Below are positions 41,972 through 49,403 of a stretch of DNA of 49,403 bases, one piece after another. A model generated the notes under the pieces. That model saw only the letters and a program-made list of their open reading frames with translations, was not told where the DNA came from and did no database searches. Source of the DNA: Caldilinea sp. CFX5 (GTDB lineage: Bacteria > Chloroflexota > Anaerolineae > Caldilineales > Caldilineaceae); assembly GCA_021405325.1 (NCBI GenBank), contig QWII01000132.1:1-49403 (forward strand), written 5' to 3'. Positions within the stretch are counted from its first letter, which is position 1; every line of letters starts with the position of its first letter. The position numbers were made by a program, and so were the translations under genes.

Positions 41972-42728
41972 GGCCTCCCTCCCCTCGTAAGATTCGGTCG
42001 AGATTGCCGGCGCAGATAAGCGCCAGTTCCTCATCACGCAGGCGGGTGTGGTGCAGATAAAAGAGCATCGGCCCCATCGCATAGCGCCAATACCAGGAGC
42101 CATAGATCAGCCGCGTAGCGCCAAAACGGTCGCATAACGCCTCAAACTCGCCAATCGGCTCGTAGCGGCTCAATTCTAGATGGGTATTGGGCAGCGTCTG
42201 CAACAAGGGGCGCACCCAGAGCGCATGGCTATAGTGTGCGCCGACCAGCACCGTCACCAGGTGGGGATAGGCTTGCAAGGTGGTGATTAGCTCGTCCAGG
42301 TTGGCTTCCGGCAGCGTGATCCAGAGGGGAATGCGCTCTGCACTCAGCCAGGTCAGCAATTCGCCATAGGCCCACGGGCGGAAGGGCAGCCCCACCACCT
42401 TGCTGTCAAAGAGCCGCACCGACCGCACCTGGCCCTGGCGGTGCAACGTCTGGATCTGCGCCAGCGACTCCTCCGTCGGCATGACCAGCCATTGCGGCGC
42501 CAGGCGGCCATCAGCGCCCAGCCACTCTTCTAAATAGCGGTTGCCATCAAGCGGACTAAGGGTTTCGGCTTGGGCATGGTAGATAAGGGCGCGCGCCACG
42601 CCATGCCGATCCATCTCGGCCAACAGCCCTGCCCGGTCGCGACAGGGCGAGGGTTCATCATAGAGGTCTCCCACGCGCACATTGGCATCAAAGACCGGCA
42701 CGCGTGCGGTAAAGTGCAAAGAGTGCAT
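41964..42728 (-). CDS. Degenerate amidohydrolase-like protein
   Basis: A 254-residue protein with the amidohydrolase-2 layout but without the metal ligands. The start reads VFDANVRVGD where DxHxH is expected, and the end reads RLIYGSWYW where the Asp of GSD is expected. Overlaps the canonical partner by eight bases. By analogy with the fused protein at 31516, whose N-terminal half is degenerate in the same way, it may be a structural or regulatory partner. The ATG at 42728 is chosen for its position after AAAGGAA; the frame upstream is open to 42785 but not supported. Confidence 0.82.
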   Translation of the reverse strand: MHSLHFTARVPVFDANVRVGDLYDEPSPCRDRAGLLAEMDRHGVARALIYHAQAETLSPLDGNRYLEEWLGADGRLAPQWLVMPTEESLAQIQTLHRQGQVRSVRLFDSKVVGLPFRPWAYGELLTWLSAERIPLWITLPEANLDELITTLQAYPHLVTVLVGAHYSHALWVRPLLQTLPNTHLELSRYEPIGEFEALCDRFGATRLIYGSWYWRYAMGPMLFYLHHTRLRDEELALICAGNLDRILRGEGGHD

Positions 42729-42782
42729 GAACCGTAGAATTCCTTTCGTTGGGTAATATCGTACGACAACCATTGACCAGTT

Positions 42783-42817
42783 CACGAATCACGCAACACG
42801 AATCACGTATCACGGCA
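42783..42817. repeat. Heptamer short tandem repeat
   Basis: Five units of CACGAAT type, overlapping the stop of the BNR gene that ends at 42810. The same heptamer as in the CHAT-FGE linker at 18221. Confidence 0.75.
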
Positions 42818-43949
42818 GATCCACCGGGCTATACTTGACCACGGCGGCGTATGGCCCCATAAAGAAGCCGGCACTGACCCAATAGGTGCGTGGGTGCAGG
42901 AATGGCCCCGTTCCTTGATGTTGAAAATAGGCGGTGACGATCTGGCCGTTCGCCAATTGCACCGAACTACCGCCGCCACAAAATTGATAGACGCTCTCCG
43001 CGGCCAGGATCAGCTTTTCCTCCTGCCAGGTGCGTCCGTCATCGTGGCTGATCATGGCATGAACGCCGCCGGGGAAAGAGCGGTGACCATAAGCCAACAG
43101 CAGCCGACCATCCTGCAAGCGCAAGAGACTGCTGCCCGAATATTCATGGTAGCCGGTGACCGGACGGGGCGCGCCCCAGGTGTAGCCGCCATCGTCCGAC
43201 TCGGTAAGCCAGAGATTGCGTCCGGGCATAAATTGCACCACCATCGCCAGCAGCCGCCCCGACGGCAGCAAGTAGAGCGATGGTTCGACAAAGCCATCGG
43301 CCAGCAACGAGCCGTCGCCCCAAGTTTGGCCGCCATCGCGCGAACGCAACAGATAGGTGCCAAAGTCGTTGCCATGTTGTTGATAGGAGGGTCGCGCCTG
43401 TCCCTCACGATAGCGAAAGTAGAGACTCATCAAGAGCGTGCCATCGGGCAGTTGCACCATTTTGCCGTGAGGATTGCAGCCTTGCGGCACAGGGGTACTG
43501 CCGGTGTCGATGGCGACAGGTGTACTCCAGGTCGCACCACCGTCGTGCGAACGCACCACATAGACCGGCCCATCGTGGACTTGGGTAGTGTCCCAGCGAC
43601 CATTCTCGTAGGCATGGGGCTGGACAAAAGAGAGAACCAGCGCTCCGTCACTGGTCTGCCCCAGCGCCATGTGGTCGGTGTCGTGAGCCATCTGCACGAT
43701 GGTGCGCGGCGGCGTCCAACTTTCGCCGCCATCGTGCGAGGTGGCGATTTGCAGATGGCCCCACAAGCCGACAATCCCGTCGCCCCCTTTGAAGACCGCA
43801 GCTAGCGTGCCATCGCATAATTGCGCTAACTTGATGTAATAGCCGCCTGACGGACAGACCAGATAGCGGTTGACCGGGCGCGGTCGATAGACCTGAATTT
43901 CATCAGCAACGGCAAATTTGTAGGCCAGCGGGTTGGGATCGGTTGTCAT
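42810..43949 (-). CDS. BNR/Asp-box sialidase-like protein
   Basis: About 379 residues with five Asp boxes of SxDGGxTW type (SHDGGESW, SHDGGATW, SRDGGQTW, SDDGGYTW, SHDDGRTW), giving a six-bladed sialidase-like propeller. No signal peptide is visible, so it is probably cytoplasmic. The canonical FRIP arginine motif is not evident, so it may be a sialidase-fold hydrolase for a different sugar or a binding protein. The ATG at 43949 is preferred over one at 43970, which overlaps the upstream gene. It begins eight bases after the GH32/43-like copy B. Confidence 0.88.
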   Translation of the reverse strand: MTTDPNPLAYKFAVADEIQVYRPRPVNRYLVCPSGGYYIKLAQLCDGTLAAVFKGGDGIVGLWGHLQIATSHDGGESWTPPRTIVQMAHDTDHMALGQTSDGALVLSFVQPHAYENGRWDTTQVHDGPVYVVRSHDGGATWSTPVAIDTGSTPVPQGCNPHGKMVQLPDGTLLMSLYFRYREGQARPSYQQHGNDFGTYLLRSRDGGQTWGDGSLLADGFVEPSLYLLPSGRLLAMVVQFMPGRNLWLTESDDGGYTWGAPRPVTGYHEYSGSSLLRLQDGRLLLAYGHRSFPGGVHAMISHDDGRTWQEEKLILAAESVYQFCGGGSSVQLANGQIVTAYFQHQGTGPFLHPRTYWVSAGFFMGPYAAVVKYSPVDLP

Positions 43950-43957
43950 GGTTCTTT

Positions 43958-45400
43958 CTACTCCACCCAATAACTAAAAAGCTGCGCGTCGTATAGGTGG
44001 CAGCGCAGCCGCAGGGTTCCGGTTGGCAACCGCTCTTGGCCCGACCACTGCACTGCGAGACGGACGCCATCACCGGTGATCGGTTGACAATCGGCTTGCG
44101 TAAAGCCCGGCAACGGCTGACCGGCGGCATCCAACAGTTCGCAAATAATCGCACCGGGTCTGGCAATGGCATTGAGATAAAGCTGTGTACCGTCATGGCG
44201 AAAGGGCTTGGTCGTCACCGTACCACCTTGTCCATCACCGGCCAGGGAGACAAAGCCATCGCGGCGCAAGGTCGCCAGACAGATGGCGTTGCGGTCGGGC
44301 GTCATATTTTCCGGCGGCCAGCGGTGTTTGAGGCCGGAATAATAGAACCACAACTCGTCACCCCGCAAGACAGGGCGTGACGGCCCTAAAATCTGCAAGG
44401 TGTCATAGGCCCCGGCATCCAGTGGCGATGGGGCGATAAAAGCCTGGCGGTTGCCGACGCGCACCCAGTGGTGCATCTCTTGGCTGACGGCAAGCTGCAC
44501 TTGATGGAAACCATCGTGGTTGCGATCCTGCCAGGCGCGGCCCGTGTGGTAGAAGAAGGAAGCAAAGCCGATGTAGCGGCTCTCATAGCGCGAGACGGCG
44601 AAGTTATACACATCAGTTGCCCACTCTTCGGGGTGGACAAAGACCGGCTGTTGGCGCGTTGGGTCGTTGACATGGCGGGCAATGATTGCCTTGGCCTCCT
44701 CCTGGTCTTGGGCGTCGGCATGAAAGACCAGTCGCGGCTCCGTCCAGTGGACAAAATCATGACTTGCCGTCAGCGCGTGGGAACGGCCATACGGCCCCTT
44801 GACTTTGACCGTGGCAATAAATTGATGGCGGAGTTCGTCAAAGCTAAAGTTAGGTTCATCTTGCGAGGCGATTGGGGCAATATCTAACCGTCGCCAGATA
44901 ATGCCATCGGGCGAGGTAGCAAAGATGATCGCCTGTTGGGGAACGCGGGTAAAGCTGATGGCCTTATAGCGCTGCTGCGGATCGCGCTCGGTGCTGTCAT
45001 AGACCGCGCCAAAGATTTCGCTGGTGTGGCCGTCGCCCATGGGGATGAAGACAAAGTTGTTCTCCGCCGACCCTTGATATTGCACCTGGCCGGTGTTGGG
45101 TGCGTACCAGTGCAACCCGTCGCGGCTCTCATGGTAGCCGGACATGCCCGCCTGCCCTTGCAATTCCTCCGGCGTGACGCAGACCGTCCAGATTTTCCAG
45201 ACCCCGGCGGCGGGGTCCCAGGCCGGCGCCGTGCGGATTTCAGGGTAGCCGCCAATGGCGGGGATGCGCCGAATGACCGGCCCCTTCTTTTCGGCAGGGT
45301 GGAAGGTTTTCTGGAGACCCACCAGTTGGTCAACGTCCGCCTCGTCGAGAAAGAGTTGGCGCTCGCCGACTGACAGATGAAAATGGGCTTTATCGCTCAT
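43958..45400 (-). CDS. GH32/43-like five-bladed propeller protein (copy B)
   Basis: About 480 residues, a paralogue of the gene at 33124. Shared features are the N-terminal ERQLFLDEADVDQLVGL, YHESRDGLHWYAP, ATSPDGIIWRRLD, SQDEPNFSFDE, the TVTTKPFRHDGTQLYLN segment and the C-terminal LRCHLYDAQLFSYWV. As with copy A the fold suggests a glycoside-active propeller, but catalytic residues are not certain. No signal peptide. The ATG at 45400 is used because the family motif begins about ten residues later. It is 60 bases downstream of the aldolase gene and eight bases upstream of the BNR gene. Confidence 0.85.
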   Translation of the reverse strand: MSDKAHFHLSVGERQLFLDEADVDQLVGLQKTFHPAEKKGPVIRRIPAIGGYPEIRTAPAWDPAAGVWKIWTVCVTPEELQGQAGMSGYHESRDGLHWYAPNTGQVQYQGSAENNFVFIPMGDGHTSEIFGAVYDSTERDPQQRYKAISFTRVPQQAIIFATSPDGIIWRRLDIAPIASQDEPNFSFDELRHQFIATVKVKGPYGRSHALTASHDFVHWTEPRLVFHADAQDQEEAKAIIARHVNDPTRQQPVFVHPEEWATDVYNFAVSRYESRYIGFASFFYHTGRAWQDRNHDGFHQVQLAVSQEMHHWVRVGNRQAFIAPSPLDAGAYDTLQILGPSRPVLRGDELWFYYSGLKHRWPPENMTPDRNAICLATLRRDGFVSLAGDGQGGTVTTKPFRHDGTQLYLNAIARPGAIICELLDAAGQPLPGFTQADCQPITGDGVRLAVQWSGQERLPTGTLRLRCHLYDAQLFSYWVE

Positions 45401-45460
45401 GGCTCGGTTTTGTCTCTGTTTTGTGTCCAAAATGAAATTAGCGAATACGCGGCGGCGCCA

Positions 45461-46234
45461 CTAGGCGCGGCGCTGCCCGCCGCGCAACGTTGCCAGATTG
45501 GCCGTAAGCGCCTGCAACCCATAGCCTAACGGGCTGCCCACATTGAGAAAGCGGTAGCCCCAGTCGATCTTCTCCTGGATCTCGCTGAGGCTTTCCAGCG
45601 TCGTGCCGACGGCGATGCCGCTGCCTTGCAGACGCCGCGGAATCTCGCGCATGATCGCTTGCACTTGCGGCGCATCGGTTTGGGTGATCACCCCCAACGA
45701 GGCGGAGAGGTCGGTCGGCCCGACAAAGAGGACATCGATGCCCGGCACGCGCGCAATGGCGTCGAGATTCTCATAGGCTTGTACACTTTCGATCTGCAAG
45801 ACCAGCACCGTCTCGTCGTTGGCCGTGCGCACCACGGTCGCCCAATCCTCGCCGGCCACCAATGGCCACATGGGCGAAACCCCACGCTGGCCGAGCGGAG
45901 GATAACGCGCATATTGCACCGCCAAGGCGGCCTCTGCTGCCGTACTGACTTGCGGCACCATCACCGCCACGGCGCCGGCATCGTAGGCTTTCTTGATCAG
46001 GTGCGGGTCATTCCAGGCCACGCGGATCAGGGGCGCCACCCCTTTCTGGCGCGCCAGCACCGGAATCGCGCCCAGCGACTCGACGCCTTCGGGGGCGTGT
46101 TCGGTGTCGATCCATAGAAAGTCAATGTCTGTCAGGCAAGTTTGGGTAGCGATATAATTTGAAAGCGCCGGCAACACCGTGCCGAGGATCAACTCGCCAT
46201 TGCCCAGCTTCTGTCTAAGCGGGTTTGGGTACAT
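45461..46234 (-). CDS. HpcH/HpaI family aldolase
   Basis: A 257-residue class II aldolase. Visible family blocks are DFLWIDTEHAPEG with the metal-site acidic residue, PLIRVAWNDPHLIKKAYDAGAVAVMVPQV, LQIESVQAYENLDAI and LFVGPTDLSASLG. Known members cleave 2-keto-3-deoxy acids or 4-hydroxy-2-oxo acids to pyruvate plus an aldehyde. In this setting it could split a keto-deoxy sugar acid, which would make the cluster catabolic. The ATG at 46234 has AAGGAG 12 bases upstream. Between the DSD1-like gene and GH copy B. Confidence 0.94.
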   Translation of the reverse strand: MYPNPLRQKLGNGELILGTVLPALSNYIATQTCLTDIDFLWIDTEHAPEGVESLGAIPVLARQKGVAPLIRVAWNDPHLIKKAYDAGAVAVMVPQVSTAAEAALAVQYARYPPLGQRGVSPMWPLVAGEDWATVVRTANDETVLVLQIESVQAYENLDAIARVPGIDVLFVGPTDLSASLGVITQTDAPQVQAIMREIPRRLQGSGIAVGTTLESLSEIQEKIDWGYRFLNVGSPLGYGLQALTANLATLRGGQRRA

Positions 46235-46334
46235 GTGTGCTGAAATCTCCTTTTACTGATGCCGCTGCGCCGACGCCGACCTCCGGTGCGGCTGGGCGAT
46301 GGCTTAAATTGATAAACCAGGAACAGAATCCCAT

Positions 46335-47420
46335 TCATTGCAGTTTGCCGCGCCCCAGAATCGGCCAGGCGCATTCGACAATGCCGTTGCGCACTCCCAC
46401 CATCATCTCGTGCAGATAGACGGTGCCATCGCCATAGCCGACGACAAAATCGAGCAGATCGCCGACCATGAGCGTTTCGTTGGGGCTGTCCAGTTCGAGC
46501 GCGCCATGTTCGGCGGAAGAGATGACCTTGGCCACCTTCTGCGCCAACCCCAGCGGCGCCGGCGCGCCATCGGTGCTGGGCAGCGCCTTGAAACCGGCGT
46601 CACAGATAATGCGTCGCGGGTTGGGGCGGCTGGTGACGGTAGTCTGGACAAAGAGCGCCGGTTGCAGATCAACGCCCCAGCTTTGATAAGTGACATCACA
46701 GAAGATGGCGCCCCCCGCCTGGATCTCGGTCATGCCTGTCAAAAAGGGTGTAACCTGATAGGTGCCGCTCCCCCCGCCGGAGACAATTTCGATGGGGATG
46801 CCATGCCGGCGACAGAGATCGGCGCTGCTGGTGACCAGTTCAATGCTTCGTTCAATGGCCTGGCGTTTTTGCGCCGGGTCTGCCAGATCGAGCGTATGTC
46901 CTTCCCAACTCATCAACCCGCGCAGCTTTAGCCCCGGCGTTTGGGTGATTAACCGGACCAGGGCCAATACCGGCTCACCCGGTTGGACACCGGCGCGCTC
47001 CATGCCGCAGTTGAGTTCGATCAGCACCCCAATCACGGCGCCATAGTGGGTTGCCGCCGCGCCCAGCGCTGCCACATTCTGCGGGTTGTCCACCGCCACC
47101 TTCACATCCGCCTGGCGGCAGAGATTGGCCAGCCGAGGCAATTTCAACTTGCCGGTCACCTGGTTGGCAATCAGGATCTCTTTGATCCCCGCCGCCACCA
47201 TCACCTCGGCTTCGCTCAACTTGGCGCAGGTGACGCCAATGGCGCCCGCCGCCATCAACTTGTGGGCGATGGCGGGAATTTTGATCCCTTTGGTGTGGGG
47301 GCGCCAGTGAACGCCCGCCTGGCGAAAGTGGCGGGCCAGAGTGGCAATGTTCTGCTCCAACCGATCCAGATCAACCCACAGCAGGGGTGTATCGACATCC
47401 GCTTTGGCTAAACCAATCAT
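46335..47420 (-). CDS. D-threonine aldolase / D-serine dehydratase-like PLP protein
   Basis: A 361-residue fold-III PLP enzyme of the DSD1/low-specificity D-threonine aldolase group. It has the PLP lysine Lys44 in RPHTKGIK, the LNCGMERAGV and LRGLMSWEGH blocks, and SGGGSGTY, the phosphate-binding glycine loop. The metal site near the C-terminus normally reads HxC or HxD before PTV. Here it reads YGDGTVYLHE, so the His is replaced while the Asp remains. Activity and substrate are therefore uncertain. Strong ribosome binding site AAGGAG seven bases before the ATG at 47420. Confidence 0.9.
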   Translation of the reverse strand: MIGLAKADVDTPLLWVDLDRLEQNIATLARHFRQAGVHWRPHTKGIKIPAIAHKLMAAGAIGVTCAKLSEAEVMVAAGIKEILIANQVTGKLKLPRLANLCRQADVKVAVDNPQNVAALGAAATHYGAVIGVLIELNCGMERAGVQPGEPVLALVRLITQTPGLKLRGLMSWEGHTLDLADPAQKRQAIERSIELVTSSADLCRRHGIPIEIVSGGGSGTYQVTPFLTGMTEIQAGGAIFCDVTYQSWGVDLQPALFVQTTVTSRPNPRRIICDAGFKALPSTDGAPAPLGLAQKVAKVISSAEHGALELDSPNETLMVGDLLDFVVGYGDGTVYLHEMMVGVRNGIVECAWPILGRGKLQ

Positions 47421-47439
47421 TAATAGTCTCCTTCAGCAA

Positions 47440-47460
47440 CGCGTATCACGAACCACGCCT
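47440..47460. repeat. Heptamer short tandem repeat
   Basis: Three diverged CACGAAC/CGCGTAT-type units at the junction of two genes. Confidence 0.45.
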
Positions 47461-48177
47461 TATGTTACGCGGGTATTCCAACCGAACTTCATCCAGCAAC
47501 ACATACCCCTCCGGCAAATAACTGCGATCCACCGGATAATCCACCTCCGGGCGGCGATGATGAATGCCTTGTGGTTCGGGCGTCAACGGCACAATGTCCA
47601 GCGGGTGGAGCAATAGGATAATATCGATGTTGACATCACGCAGCACTTCATCGATCTCGCCCCAGCCATACATATGGTTCAGATCGTGACGCGCACCGAT
47701 ACAGAGCCACTGCGCTGGGTCGGTTGTCAGTGTGATCGTCTGCTCAGTCCAGTCGGGGGTGATCGCAAAGGGCTGCCCGGTCAGCACAAAGTTGATGGCC
47801 TTGTCACCCACGCGTGACTGGCAATGCAAGACCAATTTGGCCCCCCGCAGCTTGACATCCCCCTTCAGGCGCACGGTCAGCTTAGCATTGCGCAGATCGG
47901 TCGAGTAGCCGCCCTCAACAAAGCGGTTGCCGGCCATCAACGGGCCATAGACCGGGCCGGGGTTCGGCTGCGGCGCGGTAAAGAGGATAAAGAGCAGATG
48001 CAGATAGCCGCCACCGGGAAAGGCGTGGTTGGAATCGATCCCCCACGGGCTGCGCGAGATCAGCGCGCCATCGACCACCTCGGCGGCGACCGGTCGATTG
48101 TGGCCCAACCAGGCGATCCAGCCACCGGGGCCGTCGTCAAAGGTTTCGTGGTAAACGCGGGGTGGCATTGCGCTCAT
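47446..48177 (-). CDS. Jelly-roll carbohydrate-binding-like protein of unknown function
   Basis: About 243 residues with a beta-rich pattern: YHETFDDGPGGWIAW near the start, DGALISRSPWGIDSNHAF, LRNAKLTVRLKGDVKLRG and WTEQTITLTTDP. This resembles concanavalin- or CBM-like jelly rolls that cover family-16-type or lectin-like domains, but no known family is certain. A conserved N-terminal DDGPGGW is noted. No signal peptide. GAGGA lies five bases before the ATG at 48177. It follows the permease gene after about ten bases, so it is in the transport operon and may handle or sense the imported compound. Confidence 0.72.
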   Translation of the reverse strand: MSAMPPRVYHETFDDGPGGWIAWLGHNRPVAAEVVDGALISRSPWGIDSNHAFPGGGYLHLLFILFTAPQPNPGPVYGPLMAGNRFVEGGYSTDLRNAKLTVRLKGDVKLRGAKLVLHCQSRVGDKAINFVLTGQPFAITPDWTEQTITLTTDPAQWLCIGARHDLNHMYGWGEIDEVLRDVNIDIILLLHPLDIVPLTPEPQGIHHRRPEVDYPVDRSYLPEGYVLLDEVRLEYPRNIRRGS

Positions 48178-48188
48178 GTTGTTCCTCA

Positions 48189-49121
48189 CTACTCTAGCGT
48201 TGTGCGCGGGTCAAAGGCATCACGCAGGGCGTCGCCGAAAAAATTCACCGATAACACAGCAAAGGCAATCGCTGCCGCCGAAGGCAACCAGCGCCAGGGC
48301 ATATTCTCTAAGGTCGGCAGTTGCATGGCGGTGGTCAGGGTTTGGCCCCAACTGGGGGTCGGCTGTTGCACGCCCAGACCCAGAAAGCTGAGGCTCGATT
48401 CGGTCATGATTGCGCCGGCCAGCCCCAGTGTGGCAGCGACCACTACCGGGCCGACGACATTGGGTAGAATGTGGCGAAAAATAATGCGCCGGGTCGGCAC
48501 CCCCAACGCCACAGCCGCCGTGACAAAATCCCGATTGCGCAAGGTGAGAAATTGCCCACGCACCAGCCGGGTCATACCGGGCCAGCCAAAGATGCCGATG
48601 ATGACCATGATGTTAAAGATATTGGGCGGCAAGACCGACGCCACCGTGATGATCAGCAGAAAGGTGGGAAAACACATGATAATGTCGGTAATGCGCATGA
48701 TCACACTATCCACCGTCCCGCCCAGATAGCCGGCGATGCTGCCCAGCACCAGGGCAATGGTGGTGTAGATCCCCACCGCCACCAACCCCACGGAGAGGGA
48801 AATGCGCGCGCCATAAACCAGACGCGCCCACACATCGCGGCCAATCGCATCGGTGCCAAGGATATGTTCGGCGCTGGGCGGTTTGTTCTTGAGCTTGAGA
48901 TCCGTTTTGGCCGGGTCGATCCCAGCCAGCGCCGGCGCAAAGAGCGCGGCAAAGACGAGCAAGAACAGCATCGTCAGCCCCAGCATCCCCAATTTATGCC
49001 GCCACAACCGCCGCCAGAAGCGATAGGATGGTGAGTCGCGGCGGGTCGGCAGCGTCTTTTGGAGTGTAGCGCCAGTCTCTTGCTCCTTACGCGCCAAGGT
49101 CGGCTCTTGCGTCATGGTCAT
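48189..49121 (-). CDS. ABC transporter permease, DppC/OppC type
   Basis: A 310-residue inner-membrane permease with six predicted transmembrane segments, the first at LGMLGLTMLFLLVFAALFAP. The DppC-type loop HILGTDAIGRDVWARLVYGAR and the EAA-like ATPase contact near GVPTRRIIFRHILPN are visible, as is SSLSFLGLGVQQPTPSWG. It is the second permease, with the end of DppB upstream. The ATPase and binding protein genes are not in the window after it; they may precede DppB. Imports peptides or glycosides in related systems. The ATG at 49121 lies 12 bases after an intergenic palindrome. Confidence 0.95.
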   Translation of the reverse strand: MTMTQEPTLARKEQETGATLQKTLPTRRDSPSYRFWRRLWRHKLGMLGLTMLFLLVFAALFAPALAGIDPAKTDLKLKNKPPSAEHILGTDAIGRDVWARLVYGARISLSVGLVAVGIYTTIALVLGSIAGYLGGTVDSVIMRITDIIMCFPTFLLIITVASVLPPNIFNIMVIIGIFGWPGMTRLVRGQFLTLRNRDFVTAAVALGVPTRRIIFRHILPNVVGPVVVAATLGLAGAIMTESSLSFLGLGVQQPTPSWGQTLTTAMQLPTLENMPWRWLPSAAAIAFAVLSVNFFGDALRDAFDPRTTLE

Positions 49122-49172
49122 TCGTTATCCAACTCCTACCTCTTCCACCGTGACCAGTCACGGAGTGACGAC

Positions 49173-49270
49173 TGAGGGTAGCCGAGGGTTTCAACCCTCG
49201 ATCCCGGCCCACCGCAACCCACGGTTGTCGTAACCCCAGAAACCGGCCTTGAAAGACCGGTCTACCCTCA
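49173..49270. repeat. Multi-arm palindromic element between dppB and dppC
   Basis: An outer stem TGAGGGTAG/CTACCCTCA (49173-49181, 49262-49270) encloses a perfect hairpin CGAGGGTT-TC-AACCCTCG, a weak middle hairpin and ACCGGCCTT-GA-AAGACCGGT. A further perfect hairpin CCGTGAC-CA-GTCACGG lies at 49148-49163. Confidence 0.7.
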
Positions 49271-49301
49271 GCCGCCACGCCGTGGCTAATTGCCGCAATT
49301 G

Positions 49302-49403
49302 CTACTCATACCGAATCCGCGGATCAGCAAAGGCGTAGGCAATGTCGGTGAGCAGATTGCTCAGGAGGACGACCAACGCCACGATAAAGTTGACCCCCAT
49401 GAT
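49302..49403 (-). CDS. ABC transporter permease, DppB/OppB type (C-terminal part)
   Basis: The last 33 codons and stop of a DppB-like permease run into the window edge. The sequence ends NLLTDIAYAFADPRIRYE, the conserved C-terminus of DppB/OppB permeases, which is also where the protein turns back into the cytoplasm. The rest of the gene, normally about 310-340 residues, is outside the window. Its partner DppC lies downstream across the cloverleaf palindrome. Confidence 0.9.
   Translation of the reverse strand: MMGVNFIVALVVLLSNLLTDIAYAFADPRIRYE

Noticed and set aside
49173..49270. Possible tRNA because of the cloverleaf shape
   Set aside because: No TPsiC loop, anticodon stem spacing or acceptor end is recognisable.

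Overview
The window looks like a piece of a GC-rich chromosome from a filamentous or environmental Chloroflexota (Anaerolineae/Caldilineae-like). This is inferred from gene content only: large BTAD-AAA-TPR regulators, a CHAT/FGE fusion, DUF4058 and DUF2283 proteins, multi-domain secreted proteins ending in an LPLI/LPIV-type tail, a MoeA protein fused to a periplasmic-binding-like domain, and an RsmD with a VAPPQY motif. No rRNA, tRNA, CRISPR array or complete insertion sequence was recognised.

Layout. 0.5-5 kb: two secreted or surface multi-domain proteins behind a clear extended -10 promoter. 5-8.2 kb: a 16S rRNA G1405 methyltransferase homologue (Arm/Rmt type, aminoglycoside resistance), a truncated DUF4058 gene, an orphan peptide-type ABC substrate-binding protein and a small antitoxin-like protein. 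8.6-15.9 kb: clpB with a strong hairpin, then a convergent run of flavin monooxygenase, a DapB homologue lacking the catalytic histidines, and MoeA-PBP. 15.9-20.7 kb: an accessory, defence-like block (HNH nuclease with coiled-coil partner, CHAT-FGE fusion, DUF3800, DUF2283 and a small partner). 20.7-25 kb: M24 peptidase, SDR, RsmD and a Tyr/Trp-rich internally duplicated protein. 25-31.4 kb: a giant BTAD-AAA-TPR regulator, a beta-propeller lipoprotein, and a decayed area with an ester-cyclase remnant and a Gfo/Idh/MocA remnant joined in frame to an NmrA-type gene.

31.5-49.4 kb (minus strand): about 17 co-directional genes, many overlapping or separated by fewer than 60 bases, start with DppB (cut by the window edge) and DppC permeases. 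They continue through a lectin-like protein, a DSD1/D-threonine-aldolase-like enzyme, an HpcH/HpaI aldolase, a GH32/43-like propeller, a BNR sialidase-like protein, a degenerate and a canonical amidohydrolase, two DegT-type aminotransferases, a PhyH dioxygenase, a seven-repeat FG-GAP protein, a Gfo/Idh/MocA dehydrogenase, a GNAT, a second GH32/43-like protein and a two-domain amidohydrolase. The content suggests uptake and breakdown of an unusual glycoside or amino-sugar/cyclitol-like compound. The substrate cannot be read from sequence. Paralogous parts occur twice, so the cluster looks built from two related modules and is the best candidate here for an undescribed system.

Between genes there are many palindromes, including three multi-arm cloverleaf elements, and a scattered set of 7- and 8-base short tandem repeats. 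Two of these tandem repeats lie inside the reading frame of the CHAT-FGE gene. Four genes share promoters with exactly 17-base spacers and an extended TGC-TAnnnT -10 element.
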